Shown here: piece by piece, positions 18,401-26,420 of the stretch | How positions within the stretch are numbered: position 1 is the stretch's first letter | Layout of the letters: each line of letters begins with the position of its first letter | From: Microbacteriaceae bacterium PS02333 | GTDB taxonomy: Bacteria > Actinomycetota > Actinomycetes > Actinomycetales > Microbacteriaceae | Assembly (NCBI GenBank): GCA_029959665.1 | Contig: JASCOI010000019.1 | Location: forward strand, 1 to 36,371 | DNA: 36,371 bases | Direction of reading: 5' to 3' | The notes under the pieces: generated by a model | The model's database searches: none | What the model saw: only the letters and a program-made list of their open reading frames with translations | What the model was told of the DNA's origin: nothing | Translations under genes and position numbers: made by a program

Positions 18401-20935
18401 ACCGCAGGCACCGTCGTCCGAGATCGCCGAGACCGCAGCACACTCGACGCCGGCGGGGAGCGCATCCCACACCGTGACGTCACCGATGGCCGCGCTGGAG
18501 CCCGTCGCCGGTCGGTTGCCGACGGTCAGGCGGTAGTGCAGCGTCGCGCCCTCGGTCGTCGTCGGCGGGTTCGTGACCGAACCGCTGGCGTCGACGATGT
18601 CCTTCGCGAGGGTCGCGGTGGGCGTCCCGGCGACGGCGTAGCCGACCGAGGTGCGGAGACTCGTCACGGCGCCGGCGGTGTTCTGCTGGGCGACCTTCAT
18701 GAGGTTGTCGGCGAGGTCGACCTTCGTCGCGCTCGAGCCCTGCGAGGTGATGCGCGCGGCGACGTAGAGCACGACCCGTGCACCGTCGGCGTCACCGTCC
18801 ACGTACGTGCCGCTCGCGCCGGAGACCGTGTGCCCGATCGCGAACGCGCCCGTCGTCGACGACGAGGACGTCAGGGCGACGTCCGACTCCGGGACCGTGC
18901 TCTCCGTCCCGTAGGACCAGTCGGTGTCCTCGGCCCAGCTGCTGCCGGCCGTGGTGTGCACGGGGAGCATGTCGGTGATCGTCGCGTTGCGGCTCTGGAC
19001 GCCGGCCGGGAAGTCCACCTGCAGCTTGAAGCAGACCAGGTCCCCGAGCTCGAAGGCGTCGCTCGGGGTGGTCGTCACGTAGGAGCCGGGCCGGCCGTCC
19101 GCGGTGCAGTCGGCGGAGCTCGTCACGCCGTCGCTCGCGCTCCGCGGCAGGACGGACTTCGTGATCGTCGGGGCCTTCGACGTGATGGACGCCCGGGAGT
19201 CGTCGACCACCTTCGTGGCACCGCTGTCGCCGTGGACGCCGGTGGAGGTGCCCGTCATCGCGACCGTGTTGTCGAACGAGTCACCGGCGGACGTCGGCCC
19301 GCCGGAGCCCGTGACCGAGTAGGCGGTCCGCATGAGCGCCTGGTACCGGACGGTCGTCGCGCCGTCTGCTGCCAGGTCCGCGATGTGGAACGAGATCGTG
19401 AACTTCCCCGTCGCGGCGTCGTAGGCGACACGGTCCACGGTGGCGTTCGTCATCTGCTGGTCCAGCGACGCGTTCATCGCGAGCGTGCAGTCCGCGGGGA
19501 AGGTCCCCGTGGTGGGCGTGCCCGACGGGTACGCGGGGCAGAGTCCGTCGCCGAGCGTGTCGGTGAACGTGATGCCCGCCGACGACTCGTACTCGCTCGC
19601 CCGCACGTCCAACGAGTAGGTCGCGAACTTCCCGGCCGCGAACGAGCCGTCCGCCGGCGTGGTGACCGACTTCGCCACGGCGAGGTCCATCGCCTCGACG
19701 GTGAGTGCGGCGCTCGCGGACTGCGCCGAGGTCGCCGTCCCGCCGACCTTGCCCGTGTAGGTCCCGGCGGCGACGACGGTGTTCTCCTGTCCGCGGCCGT
19801 TCGAGGTGGTGTCGGCGGTGTCCTGGCGGGTCGAGGGGCCGTTGTTGTTGTCGAGGTTCGCCTCGTCGTGCAGCCCCGTGGCGGCCGGTGCCGACACGGC
19901 CCCGGCGGGCTTGTCCGTGCCCTGCCCGCTGAACGCCATGGTGTTCTCGAAGAGCGGCACCGCGGCGAGGTACTTGATGGTGACCGCGGTGTTCGTCAGC
20001 GTCGGGATCGACCAGACGACCTTCGTGAAGACCGCGCCGCCCTGTCCCGGGACGTCGTCCACCGTCGTGACGCTGTCCGGCGTCAGGCAGGCGCTCTGGT
20101 CCCACGAACCCGTGGCGCCGGCCGCCGTGGCGGACTGGAGCGACGGAGCGCCCGCGTACTCGGGTCCCGAGGTCGTGTTGTCGATCGCGCCGCAGCCGAG
20201 GAACTCCAGCCCCGCCGGCAGGAGGTCCGTCACCGTGACGTTCGTGCTCGGAGCCGTGGCGGTGTTCTGTACGGTCAGCGTGTACACCGTCGGGTGGTCG
20301 TGGACGCCGCGGACGAGCTCGTTCTCCGGGCTGCCCTCGGCCTTCGTGATCCGGATCGCGGAGATCGACGTCGGGTTCGACGTCGCCGTGGCCGAGTTCG
20401 ACGTGTTCGTCGCCGGAGCCCCGGTGGCGTCGAACGTCGGGATGTTGCGTGCGTCGTCGTTCACGGCGATCTGTGCCGTGCCGGTGAACGACGTGCCCAC
20501 CGGGAAGACGGCGTCGGACGCGGTGACCTGGAACGCGATCGACTTCTGGTCGCCCGAGACCAGGTCGGACACGTTCGAGAAGACGAGGAGCGTGCCACCG
20601 TCCGCGAGGGTCGTCGTGGTCGGATCGGGGAGCGCCGTTCCGTCCGCCGTCGCCTTGCCCGCGACGTAGCTCACGCCGGCCGGCAGCGTGTACGAGTACC
20701 CGAGGTTGAAGAGGTCCGTGCCTCCGGATGCATCCGCGGTGTTCTTCGCCGTGAGCGTCACCGTCGCCGGCGCCCCGCTCAGGACCGAGTCGTCGGCCTT
20801 CGCCGTGACGCTGACCGTCGAGGCCGCCGCCGCGGGCTGCGCGATCGCGAACACCGCGAGGAGGCCGGTCACGAGGGCGATCACCACCACCATCGCCACG
20901 GATCGGGGGCGTGCGGGCAGCAGGGACAGTCGCAT
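12419..20935 (-). CDS. Giant secreted DUF11-repeat surface protein with LAFTG anchor
   Basis: A 2838-aa secreted protein. Residues 1-~37 are a signal peptide (basic start, hydrophobic MVVVIALVTGLLAVFAIA, Ala-rich cleavage region). The body is about 18 DUF11-type beta-sandwich repeats of roughly 130-170 residues, recognisable by a recurring start (LSITKT, LAITKS, VAVEKR), a T-V-x-N-x-G strand and a D-x-LP-x-G motif (for example VTVTDLLPAGLEFLGC and VVVTDVLPTGLSFVSV). The C-terminus carries LAFTG (2803-2807), a hydrophobic helix and RRRRDAR, matching a class E sortase LAXTG signal. It is therefore likely anchored to peptidoglycan and displayed as a long stalk, perhaps as an adhesin; the ligand is unknown. 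No sortase gene is in the window. The frame is intact over 8.5 kb. The large plus-strand ORFs across it are antisense shadows. Confidence 0.95.
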   Translation of the reverse strand: MRLSLLPARPRSVAMVVVIALVTGLLAVFAIAQPAAAASTVSVTAKADDSVLSGAPATVTLTAKNTADASGGTDLFNLGYSYTLPAGVSYVAGKATADGTALPDPTTTTLADGGTLLVFSNVSDLVSGDQKSIAFQVTASDAVFPVGTSFTGTAQIAVNDDARNIPTFDATGAPATNTSNSATATSNPTSISAIRITKAEGSPENELVRGVHDHPTVYTLTVQNTATAPSTNVTVTDLLPAGLEFLGCGAIDNTTSGPEYAGAPSLQSATAAGATGSWDQSACLTPDSVTTVDDVPGQGGAVFTKVVWSIPTLTNTAVTIKYLAAVPLFENTMAFSGQGTDKPAGAVSAPAATGLHDEANLDNNNGPSTRQDTADTTSNGRGQENTVVAAGTYTGKVGGTATSAQSASAALTVEAMDLAVAKSVTTPADGSFAAGKFATYSLDVRASEYESSAGITFTDTLGDGLCPAYPSGTPTTGTFPADCTLAMNASLDQQMTNATVDRVAYDAATGKFTISFHIADLAADGATTVRYQALMRTAYSVTGSGGPTSAGDSFDNTVAMTGTSTGVHGDSGATKVVDDSRASITSKAPTITKSVLPRSASDGVTSSADCTADGRPGSYVTTTPSDAFELGDLVCFKLQVDFPAGVQSRNATITDMLPVHTTAGSSWAEDTDWSYGTESTVPESDVALTSSSSTTGAFAIGHTVSGASGTYVDGDADGARVVLYVAARITSQGSSATKVDLADNLMKVAQQNTAGAVTSLRTSVGYAVAGTPTATLAKDIVDASGSVTNPPTTTEGATLHYRLTVGNRPATGSSAAIGDVTVWDALPAGVECAAVSAISDDGACGPAPTGAASQYASSRYLRWTIPSIDAAATKALAYDLTVPTPGYVGTAYANTASVTSFTTTTNADTTTTWIPAKAAGSTFTATPAPGQGTAPNADAARSVSIPAVAVEKRGGSVAGSTTNLSGDTAAPGQGVTYTYSATVPAHTSVGNATLSDPLPTGVSTTSASSWTLTFPDGSTITVPASARSTDVDGTYAGQTFTLTGTGNTLGAGAVVFPTTFDNAGDSTAVFSVTASGLVVTKGVGKYDASGTAPGAVTNTATFSSKPADGTPSTSSAAKTIAVQPPQVGITKTNNLGGRTVAGRDTVTWTLTAKNTASTADARSTVIADCFPDELTLTSSSRAESTPTSAQQTALGSCPTGTTLHTWSVGTLAAGASATITVTATVGTAAPAGRQYVNTARVLASSLDTDYATANTSFVQVATATNSVTVTGPSIAKTLTAPTWNATTGAGTGTATTNPANKNALPIRAGDTATYRITATVPANVAMYDGRITDTLPKGMSAVGTPTATASDSSVTVTPSVASGTVTVRISDIATGLGAPLTITVDVPVRVGAGQASGTAYSNTAKLAYDRTAKGAEPTDASTTSNQANATAVTPSLAITKSATVAGQTTTTAKAEPGQDITYAVTVSSSGSPAYGTSVTDCVPDGIVVDPARISGGGTLGTDAKCGGGVITWPSTISGTGSTTTYTYHAVLAEDAKLTGDALVNTASTGTYTSLPDGDGGSYGPTTASASVTPSFPSVAVAKSNDTAGGLSYVGVPSDFTVTFTNTGSAATSVAARDVLPDGWTYDGGSSTTTRNGGASAAAPDPSAAGTTLTWADLGTLGTNETLTLHYRATPTTAAATAAGTATKHTNHVTATITDASGGTGYDGGAGSFTTYPKQQDGTAGTDATATAAIAAADLSIAKKATTADVVAGATTAKAWTIVVTNTRGDAAHGTTVVDTVAGLPDGATLRFTGSGWTCTTTGTDEQTCVNGAVVASGSAFPELDVALTLPADAPLTAIRNSATIHQGTGQTFDPNDANDSDSASTTPVAIADLAITKTAAADRFTAGGTASWTLSVQNVRDPAEQSDSDARGTVTVTDTLPSTVRLEQATVADDSGWTCDTDGNTLTCTRDGLANGTTAPPITVTATVQPDTTASQTIANTARVAVDPSTTDPKASNDVSTTNTPVDDTTSLTIAKAFSSDRLVAGEPADWTITVRNTGTADARKVVVTDALESGTSLQGGSQTDGDWTCTSDDTVSCVLDGTLRAGTTSSFTITVTTPADLSGTLANTAVVRSDNAATQTASTSSAATQTVGLRVTKTADVQSVDAGKDVTYTIQVANPDGPSDLPAGDATTPSVRVQDTLPVGVEYVGLTDGTAAHWTVESNVDGVLTLVSTDGIAAGATDPDTIGVVVHVPAAFRGSSIVNTATAAPVTAKGETAHDDATVGVTTSADLSITKTRTSAASADAGTDVTYDVTVTNAGPSDAQRVTWTDTAPAGMTVTAVTTDDAAWEQGVDPTTWSTGTLASGASATFHVRAAIASGTPAGTLRNTATVSSATDDPDPSDDTAGADVDVTTHAALTLSKTPVDRAGSTDRSTTTTAGGQQVWYLQVRNAGPSDEQPDTVVTDQLPDGMRFVAAQSDGAVWACDGTTDASVVSCTLGSTVVAGTDAPGLWLTTAIASGYTAGAIENRAAITAQGTPEPVGTNGGTATAPLPVAAVANVQISIGHTGRAVIGKDLPETVQVRNAGLSDAAAVTGTYTLPKGLTYVSTEADPAWTVTGVVTNADGSTTVSFALSGTLPAGTLAPAITVHQTPTAAAYPGVTPTATVATTTTETTLADNDADDELAVQPLSSLSVTKSHTGELVRGSTVGYTITVSNAGPTEDPGPVVVTDVLPTGLSFVSVDDRAATCTTGSTVSCTLDEPLASGGRIAIQLTVRVAADAPDRITNVATVRSATTQVAGAVATDPLRASDPAPVRADPQPRALAFTGAAGLGLGGALALLALSVGLLLLLVRRRRDAR

Positions 20936-21138
20936 CGGAGAGTGCTCTCGAGTCGTCGTCGGATGACGCGAGGCACAGCGGACCGCGCCGTCGACCGGGC
21001 AGGGTCGAGCAGCGAGGCGGGGGTGTTCGGGTCACCGCGGCACCCTGGGCGGTCCCGCGACTCCACGGTATCGAGCACGCCGACGCACCGATGCACCCAG
21101 ATCGGGGTACACCGTTGTCGGTCTTCCGAGGGACGCGA

Positions 21139-21168
21139 ACACCCGCCCGGCGCATGCCGGACGGGTGT
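21139..21168 (-). terminator. Hairpin terminator after the Rv0909-like gene
   Basis: The 13-base arms 21139-21151 and 21156-21168 pair with one wobble position and a 4-base loop, starting 24 nt after the stop codon. The remaining 20936-21138 upstream of the surface-protein gene should hold its promoter; I see only a weak TACCGT -10-like site with no matching -35. Confidence 0.75.
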
Positions 21169-21192
21169 GGGATCGCAGGAGTCGGAGCGGGG

Positions 21193-21444
21193 CTACTCGT
21201 TGCCGACGTGCTTGTCGACGTTCGCGGCGGCGTCGTCGATCTTGTCGTCGAACTTCCCGCCGGTGACCTTCTTGATGCCGTCGGCGAGCCCGTGGATGAT
21301 CTTGTCCGAGACCTCTTCCGCCTTCTCGCTCTTGACGGCCTCCTCGATCTTGTCCCTGTTCTCGTCGACGAAGGCCTTCGCCTTGTCGGTGACCTCCTGC
21401 GCCTTCGCGGAGACGTTCTTCTGGATGTCGTCGAAGCCGGCCAT
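21193..21444 (-). CDS. Small helical protein, Rv0909/MT0933-antitoxin-like
   Basis: An 83-aa, highly charged, Lys/Asp/Glu/Ala-rich protein that reads as two or three amphipathic helices (MAGFDDIQKNVSAKAQEVTDKAKAFVDENRDKIEEAVKSEK, then EEVSDKIIHGLADGIKKVTGGKFDDKIDDAAANVDKHV). The sequence type matches the actinobacterial family annotated as Rv0909 / MT0933 antitoxin, and also looks like stress-related CsbD/LEA-type proteins. No toxin gene is adjacent, so an antitoxin role is not supported by context. The start at 21444 follows an AGGGAGG ribosome-binding site; a longer frame to 21528 is unlikely. Its 5' region contains a 9-bp CCCGGCCAT inverted repeat (21468-21488). Confidence 0.8.
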   Translation of the reverse strand: MAGFDDIQKNVSAKAQEVTDKAKAFVDENRDKIEEAVKSEKAEEVSDKIIHGLADGIKKVTGGKFDDKIDDAAANVDKHVGNE

Positions 21445-21596
21445 GGTGCCTCCCTGTCGGCCGGGGTCCCGGCCATCCGATGGCCGGGTGGTCCGGCCGC
21501 TTGCGACACATGTTGCCCGACCGGCCACGGTCTGTCCGCAGAACGCAGCCGAGTCGCAGCCGCAGCCGCCGCGCCCGCCCCCACCGCAACGACGAA

Positions 21597-21628
21597 AGCG
21601 GGGCCGGACCCGAAGGTCCGACCCCGCT
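21597..21628 (-). terminator. tuf terminator with UUCG loop
   Basis: The 14-base arms 21597-21610 and 21615-21628 pair with one G-U and close on a UUCG tetraloop on the minus-strand RNA, followed by TTTCGTCGTT. It starts 17 nt after the tuf stop codon and ends the str operon. It is the most conventional terminator in the window. Confidence 0.9.
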
Positions 21629-21645
21629 GACGCAAGGAACGAGCG

Positions 21646-22833
21646 TTACTTGATGATCTTCTCGACCGTGCCGGCGCCGACCGTACGACCACCCTCACGG
21701 ATGGCGAAGCGGAGGCCCTCTTCCATGGCGATCGGCTGGATCAGCTCGACCGTCATCGCGACGGTGTCGCCCGGCATGACCATCTCGGTGCCCTCGGGCA
21801 GCGTGATGACGCCGGTGACGTCCGTGGTGCGGAAGTAGAACTGCGGACGGTAGTTCGCGTAGAACGGGTTGTGACGGCCGCCCTCTTCCTTGTTCAGGAT
21901 GTACGCGTTCGCGGTGAACTCGGTGTGCGGCGTGACCGAACCCGGCTTCACGACGACCTGGCCGCGCTCCACGTCCTCACGCTTGAGGCCACGGATGAGC
22001 AGACCGGTGTTGTCACCGGCGACTGCCTTGTCGAGCAGCTTGCGGAACATCTCGATGCCCGTGACCGTGGTCTTCTGGGTCGGCTTGATGCCGACGATCT
22101 CGACCTCGGAGTTGAGGTCCAGCTCGCCGCGCTCGACGCGACCGGTGACGACGGTGCCACGACCGGTGATCGTGAAGACGTCCTCGATCGGCATGAGGAA
22201 GGGCTGGTCGGTGGCGCGCACCGGGTCCGGCACGTGCTCGTCGACCTGGGCCATGAGGTCCTGGACGGACTTGACCCACTTCTCGTCACCCTCGAGCGCC
22301 TTAAGCGCCGAGACCTGCACGACGGGGGCGTCCTCGTCGAACTCCTGCGAGCCGAGGAGCTCACGGACCTCGAGCTCGACGAGCTCCAGGATCTCCTCGT
22401 CGTCGACCATGTCGGACTTGTTCAGCGCGACGACGATGTACGGCACGCCGACCTGGCGAGCGAGCAGCACGTGCTCACGCGTCTGGGGCATGGGACCGTC
22501 GGTGGCGGCGACCACGAGGATCGCGCCGTCCATCTGGGCCGCACCGGTGATCATGTTCTTCACGTAGTCGGCGTGACCAGGAGCGTCAACGTGCGCGTAG
22601 TGGCGCTTGTCGGTCTGGTACTCGACGTGCGAGATGTTGATCGTGATGCCGCGCTGGCGCTCTTCGGGAGCGTTGTCGATCTGAGCGAAGTCACGGGCCT
22701 CGTTGAGGTCCGGGTACTGGTCGTGCAGAACCTTGGTGATCGCCGCCGTGAGCGTGGTCTTGCCGTGGTCGACGTGACCGATGGTTCCGATGTTGACGTG
22801 CGGCTTGGTGCGCTCGAACTTGGCCTTGGCCAC
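21646..22833 (-). CDS. tuf: Elongation factor Tu
   Basis: GTPase of 395 aa that delivers aminoacyl-tRNA to the ribosome. G1 is GHVDHGKT (19-26), the switch I region includes [13 protein letters not shown]3 is DAPGH (83-87), and G4 is NKSD (138-141). Domains 2 and 3 follow with the usual [13 protein letters not shown] and the C-terminal [17 protein letters not shown]. The start is GTG after a GAGGAGGA ribosome-binding site. The 158 nt between fusA and tuf include an unusual AAGTAAAGTAAAG stretch (about 22926-22938, minus strand) that could be part of an internal tuf promoter, but no -35 is convincing. Confidence 0.98.
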   Translation of the reverse strand: MAKAKFERTKPHVNIGTIGHVDHGKTTLTAAITKVLHDQYPDLNEARDFAQIDNAPEERQRGITINISHVEYQTDKRHYAHVDAPGHADYVKNMITGAAQMDGAILVVAATDGPMPQTREHVLLARQVGVPYIVVALNKSDMVDDEEILELVELEVRELLGSQEFDEDAPVVQVSALKALEGDEKWVKSVQDLMAQVDEHVPDPVRATDQPFLMPIEDVFTITGRGTVVTGRVERGELDLNSEVEIVGIKPTQKTTVTGIEMFRKLLDKAVAGDNTGLLIRGLKREDVERGQVVVKPGSVTPHTEFTANAYILNKEEGGRHNPFYANYRPQFYFRTTDVTGVITLPEGTEMVMPGDTVAMTVELIQPIAMEEGLRFAIREGGRTVGAGTVEKIIK

Positions 22834-22991
22834 TGTGGGTCCTCCTCAGGACTCGGATGCGAGACCCCCGGGAGCACCCCTGTCAGGGATGCCGAACCGT
22901 TGGCACGCGGTGTGTGTGTCTTTACTTTACTTGGTGGCGAGGGGCCCGTCGCCGGGCGCCCCCGCCTGTGGAGAGCACGCTCGGGAGAGCG

Positions 22992-25109
22992 TCACTCTCC
23001 CTTGGACTTCGCGACGATCTCCTCGGCGACGTTGGACGGGACCTGGTTGTAGGTCTCGAACGTCATCGAGTAGACGGCACGACCGGAGGTCTTCGAACGA
23101 AGGTCCCCGACGTAGCCGAACATCTCGGACAGCGGCACGCTCGCGCGGACCACCTTGACGCCGGAAGCGTCCTCCATCGCGGCGATGTTGCCACGACGCG
23201 AGCTCAGGTCACCGATGACGTCGCCCATGTACTCCTCGGGCGTACGGACCTCGACGGCCATGATCGGCTCGAGGATGACCGGACCGGCCTTGCGAGCCGC
23301 TTCCTTGTAGGCCATCGAGCCGGCGATCTTGAACGCCATCTCGGACGAGTCGACGTCGTGCGCCTGGCCGTCCTTGAGGATGGCCTTCACACCGACGGTC
23401 GGGTACCCGGCGAGGATACCGACCTGCATGGCGTCCTGGATACCGGCGTCGACCGACGGGATGTACTCACGAGGCACGCGACCACCGGTGACGGCGTTCT
23501 CGAACTCGTAGACCTTCTCCGCCGTGACCTCCATCGGCTCGAGCGCGATCTGCACCTTCGCGAACTGACCGGAACCACCGGTCTGCTTCTTGTGGGTGTA
23601 GTCGTAGCGCTCGACGGTCTTGGTGAGGGTCTCGCGGTAGGCCACCTGGGGCTTGCCGACGTTCGCCTCGACCTTGAACTCGCGCTTCATGCGGTCGACC
23701 AGGATGTCGAGGTGGAGCTCGCCCATGCCCTTGATCGTCGTCTGACCGGTCTCGGCGTTGAGCTCGACGCGGAACGTCGGGTCCTCTTCGGCGAGCTTCT
23801 GGATGGCCGTGGAGAGCTTCTCCTGGTCAGCCTTGGTCTTCGGCTCGATCGCCACCTCGATGACGGGCTCCGGGAAGGTCATCGACTCGAGGACGACCTG
23901 GTCCTGCGGGTCGCACAGGGTGTCACCGGTGGTGGTGTCCTTCAGGCCGATGACCGCGTAGATGTGACCGGCGGTGACCGCGTCGACCGGGTTCTCCTTG
24001 TTGGAGTGCATCTGGAAGATCTTCCCGATGCGCTCCTTCTTGCCCTTGGTCGAGTTGATGACCTGTGCACCGGACTCGATGTGGCCGGAGTACACGCGGA
24101 CGTAGGTGAGGCGACCGAAGAACGGGTGCACCGCGACCTTGAACGCGAGCGCCGAGAAGGGCTCGGAGGCATCCGGCTTGCGGATGATCTCCTTCTCCTC
24201 GTCCTTGACGTCGTGGCCGATCATCGGCGGGACGTCGAGCGGCGACGGCAGGTAGTCGATGACCGCGTCGAGCATCGGCTGGACGCCACGGTTCTTGAAC
24301 GCGGAACCGCAGAGCACCGGGTAGAGCTCGCTGTTGACGGTGAGCTTGCGGATCGCAGCCTTGATCTCGGCCACCGAGAAGTCGGTGTCGCCCTCGAGGT
24401 AGCGCTCCATGAGCTCGTCGTCCGCCTCGGCCACGCGCTCGATGAGCTTCTCGCGGTACTCGGCGGCGCGGTCGGCCAGGTCGGCCGGGATCTCTTCGAT
24501 CTCGTACTTGGCGCCCATCTGGACGTCACCCTTGGCGTCGCCGCGCCAGGTGAGGGCACGCATCTCGACCAGGTCGACGACGCCCTCGAAGGAGGACTCC
24601 GCACCGATCGGGAGCTGCAGCACGAGGGGCTCGGCGCCGAGGCGCTTCACGATCGTGTCGACGGTGAAGTAGAAGTCCGCACCGAGCTTGTCCATCTTGT
24701 TGACGAAGCAGATGCGCGGGACGTTGTACTTGTCCGCCTGACGCCACACGGTCTCGGACTGGGGCTCGACGCCCTCCTTGCCGTCGAAGACGGCGACAGC
24801 ACCGTCGAGGACGCGGAGCGAGCGCTCCACCTCGACCGTGAAGTCCACGTGACCGGGGGTGTCGATGATGTTGATCTGGTTGTTGTCCCAGAAGCAGGTC
24901 GTCGCGGCCGACGTGATCGTGATGCCGCGTTCCTGCTCCTGCGCCATCCAGTCCATCGTGGCGGCGCCGTCGTGGACCTCACCGATCTTGTGCGTGATGC
25001 CCGTGTAGAACAGGATGCGCTCGGTGGTCGTGGTCTTGCCGGCGTCGATGTGCGCCATGATGCCGATGTTGCGGACCTTGTTCAGGTCGGTGAGCACGTC
25101 CTGTGCCAC
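22992..25109 (-). CDS. fusA: Elongation factor G
   Basis: Translocation GTPase, 705 aa, five domains as usual. G1 is AHIDAGKT (19-26), G3 DTPGH (83-87), G4 NKMD (137-140). Domain IV begins around [25 protein letters not shown], and the C-terminal domain contains [17 protein letters not shown] and [25 protein letters not shown]. The start is GTG with a GGAGGAA site. It lies in the str operon 97 nt after rpsG. Single intact copy; nothing odd in the motifs. Confidence 0.98.
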   Translation of the reverse strand: MAQDVLTDLNKVRNIGIMAHIDAGKTTTTERILFYTGITHKIGEVHDGAATMDWMAQEQERGITITSAATTCFWDNNQINIIDTPGHVDFTVEVERSLRVLDGAVAVFDGKEGVEPQSETVWRQADKYNVPRICFVNKMDKLGADFYFTVDTIVKRLGAEPLVLQLPIGAESSFEGVVDLVEMRALTWRGDAKGDVQMGAKYEIEEIPADLADRAAEYREKLIERVAEADDELMERYLEGDTDFSVAEIKAAIRKLTVNSELYPVLCGSAFKNRGVQPMLDAVIDYLPSPLDVPPMIGHDVKDEEKEIIRKPDASEPFSALAFKVAVHPFFGRLTYVRVYSGHIESGAQVINSTKGKKERIGKIFQMHSNKENPVDAVTAGHIYAVIGLKDTTTGDTLCDPQDQVVLESMTFPEPVIEVAIEPKTKADQEKLSTAIQKLAEEDPTFRVELNAETGQTTIKGMGELHLDILVDRMKREFKVEANVGKPQVAYRETLTKTVERYDYTHKKQTGGSGQFAKVQIALEPMEVTAEKVYEFENAVTGGRVPREYIPSVDAGIQDAMQVGILAGYPTVGVKAILKDGQAHDVDSSEMAFKIAGSMAYKEAARKAGPVILEPIMAVEVRTPEEYMGDVIGDLSSRRGNIAAMEDASGVKVVRASVPLSEMFGYVGDLRSKTSGRAVYSMTFETYNQVPSNVAEEIVAKSKGE

Positions 25110-25206
25110 AGGGTTCCTCCGGAAGAGTTGTAGGAGATGGTGGTCGGCCGGGTGCCGTGGGTCTTGCCCTGACGGCGCCCGAACCGATCAGCCAGGTACG
25201 CCGGGA

Positions 25207-25677
25207 TTACCAGCGGTAGTGCGCGAAGGCCTTGTTCGACTCGGCCATCTTGTGGGTGTCCTCGCGACGCTTGACAGCGGCGCCGAGACCGTTCGACGCG
25301 TCGAGGATCTCGTTCATGAGACGCTCGGTCATCGTCTTCTCGCGGCGAGCCTTGGCGTACGAGGTCAGCCAGCGCAGGGCCAGCGTGTTCGCACGGTGCG
25401 GCTTGACCTCGACCGGGACCTGGTAGGTCGAGCCACCGACGCGGCGGCTGCGGACCTCGAGGGTCGGACGGACGTTGTCGAGCGCCTTCTTCAGCGTGAC
25501 GACGGCGTCCTGGCCGTTCTTGGAAGAGACACCTTCGAGTGCGTCGTAGACGATGCGCTCGGCGAGGCCCTTCTTGCCGTCAAGCAGGATCTTGTTGACG
25601 AGCTGGCTGACGATCGGTGCGCCGTAGACCGGGTCTGCGACGACGGGACGCTTGGGGGCGGGACCCTTACGAGGCAT
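25207..25677 (-). CDS. rpsG: 30S ribosomal protein S7
   Basis: Primary 16S 3'-domain binder that nucleates assembly of the small-subunit head, 156 aa as in most bacteria. It begins [37 protein letters not shown] and contains the S7 signature [23 protein letters not shown] and the C-terminal [18 protein letters not shown]. The start lies 5 nt after the rpsL stop, so the two are coupled. Confidence 0.98.
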   Translation of the reverse strand: MPRKGPAPKRPVVADPVYGAPIVSQLVNKILLDGKKGLAERIVYDALEGVSSKNGQDAVVTLKKALDNVRPTLEVRSRRVGGSTYQVPVEVKPHRANTLALRWLTSYAKARREKTMTERLMNEILDASNGLGAAVKRREDTHKMAESNKAFAHYRW

Positions 25678-25682
25678 CTAAC

Positions 25683-26051
25683 TCAACCCTTCTTCGCGCC
25701 GTAGCGGCTACGCGCCTGCTTACGGTTCTTGACGGCCTGGGTGTCCAGTGCGCCACGGATGATCTTGTAGCGGACACCCGGGAGGTCCTTCACACGACCG
25801 CCGCGGACGAGCACCATCGAGTGCTCCTGCAGGTTGTGGCCCTCACCGGGGATGTAGGCCGTGACCTCGGTACCGTTCGAGAGCTTCACACGAGCGACCT
25901 TGCGCAGTGCCGAGTTCGGCTTCTTCGGGGTGGTGGTGTAGACGCGGGTGCACACACCACGCTGCTGGGGGTTCGCCTTGAGGGCCGGTGCCTTGGTCTT
26001 GACGACCTTGGGCGTACGACCCTTGCGAACCAGCTGCTGAATAGTAGGCAA
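25683..26051 (-). CDS. rpsL: 30S ribosomal protein S12 (TTG start)
   Basis: Decoding-centre protein, 122 aa. The conserved N-terminus [11 protein letters not shown] is reached only from a TTG codon at 26051, spaced correctly after AGGAG; an upstream in-frame ATG (26114) would add an unconserved extension. The streptomycin-determining lysines are wild type: TPKKPNS (K43, K44) and GGRVKDLPG (K88), with D89 as the usual modification site. It is the first gene of the str operon. Confidence 0.97.
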   Translation of the reverse strand: MPTIQQLVRKGRTPKVVKTKAPALKANPQQRGVCTRVYTTTPKKPNSALRKVARVKLSNGTEVTAYIPGEGHNLQEHSMVLVRGGRVKDLPGVRYKIIRGALDTQAVKNRKQARSRYGAKKG

Positions 26052-26220
26052 CTGTTCTCCTGGTTCTTCGCTCGTGTTCTCTGGCCGACGTGGTCCGTCG
26101 GCATCCTCGCCCACGCGAACGGCCGCCTGTCAGGCGGACGTGGTTTGGGGGCGGACTGTCCGGATCAGGTCGTGGACCTGCCGAACTTTTCGGGCGCGCC
26201 CGAGGGCGCACACCCGGAAG
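26052..26220 (-). promoter_or_regulatory. str operon 5' leader
   Basis: About 160 nt between the predicted promoter and rpsL. It contains a GCGCCC/GGGCGC hairpin, a CAGGTC-x4-GACCTG inverted repeat near 26166-26181 and a 7-bp CCGCCTG/CAGGCGG hairpin at 26123-26137. No leader peptide ORF with a good ribosome-binding site is evident. Such structure could serve S7- or S12-dependent control, but no match to a known site was recognised. Confidence 0.5.
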
Positions 26221-26249
26221 AGCCTACCTGCGTGACCTCGCGAAATCAA
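26221..26249 (-). promoter_or_regulatory. Predicted str operon promoter
   Basis: On the minus strand TTGATT (26249-26244) and TAGGCT (26226-26221) are separated by exactly 17 nt, a good match to housekeeping-sigma promoters (TTGACA-17-TANNNT). It lies ~170 nt upstream of the rpsL start and downstream of the terminator of the preceding gene, where the str promoter is expected. Confidence 0.75.
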
Positions 26250-26372
26250 TCCGGGCGCGTCGCCCTGGTGGCCCGTGGAATCGGCCGTCGGCGAACGCAC
26301 GTCCGCCGGCCGGTCGCGCCGGGCGCGGGGCGCGCCCTGGAGCCCGCCACGCGCTCCGGCGGGCCGCCGTCG

Positions 26373-26393
26373 GGGAGGCGGGCCGGGCCTCCC
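26373..26393 (-). terminator. Possible terminator after the membrane-anchored 380-aa gene
   Basis: GGGAGGC (26373-26379) pairs with GCCTCCC (26387-26393) around a 7-base loop, 27 nt beyond the stop codon, with no U-run. The stretch from here to the str promoter (26250-26372) is extremely GC-rich and holds no gene that I can support. Confidence 0.5.
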
Positions 26394-26420
26394 GTCCGGA
26401 ACGGAACTGACCACCCGCGA

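Noticed and set aside
21193-21444. A toxin-antitoxin pair around the Rv0909-like gene
   Set aside because: The neighbours are tuf and the surface-protein gene, with no toxin-like ORF adjacent on either strand.
19281-21698. An 805-codon minus-strand frame spanning the surface-protein start and the small helical gene
   Set aside because: It crosses two real genes, a terminator and the tuf end in another frame; the product is Arg-rich without domain signal.
15401-21838. A 2145-codon open frame on the plus strand across the surface-protein gene
   Set aside because: It is antisense to the intact DUF11 gene, has an Arg/Gly/Val-rich composition without domains, and runs on into tuf. Long antisense frames are expected in ~70% GC DNA with G/C at third positions.
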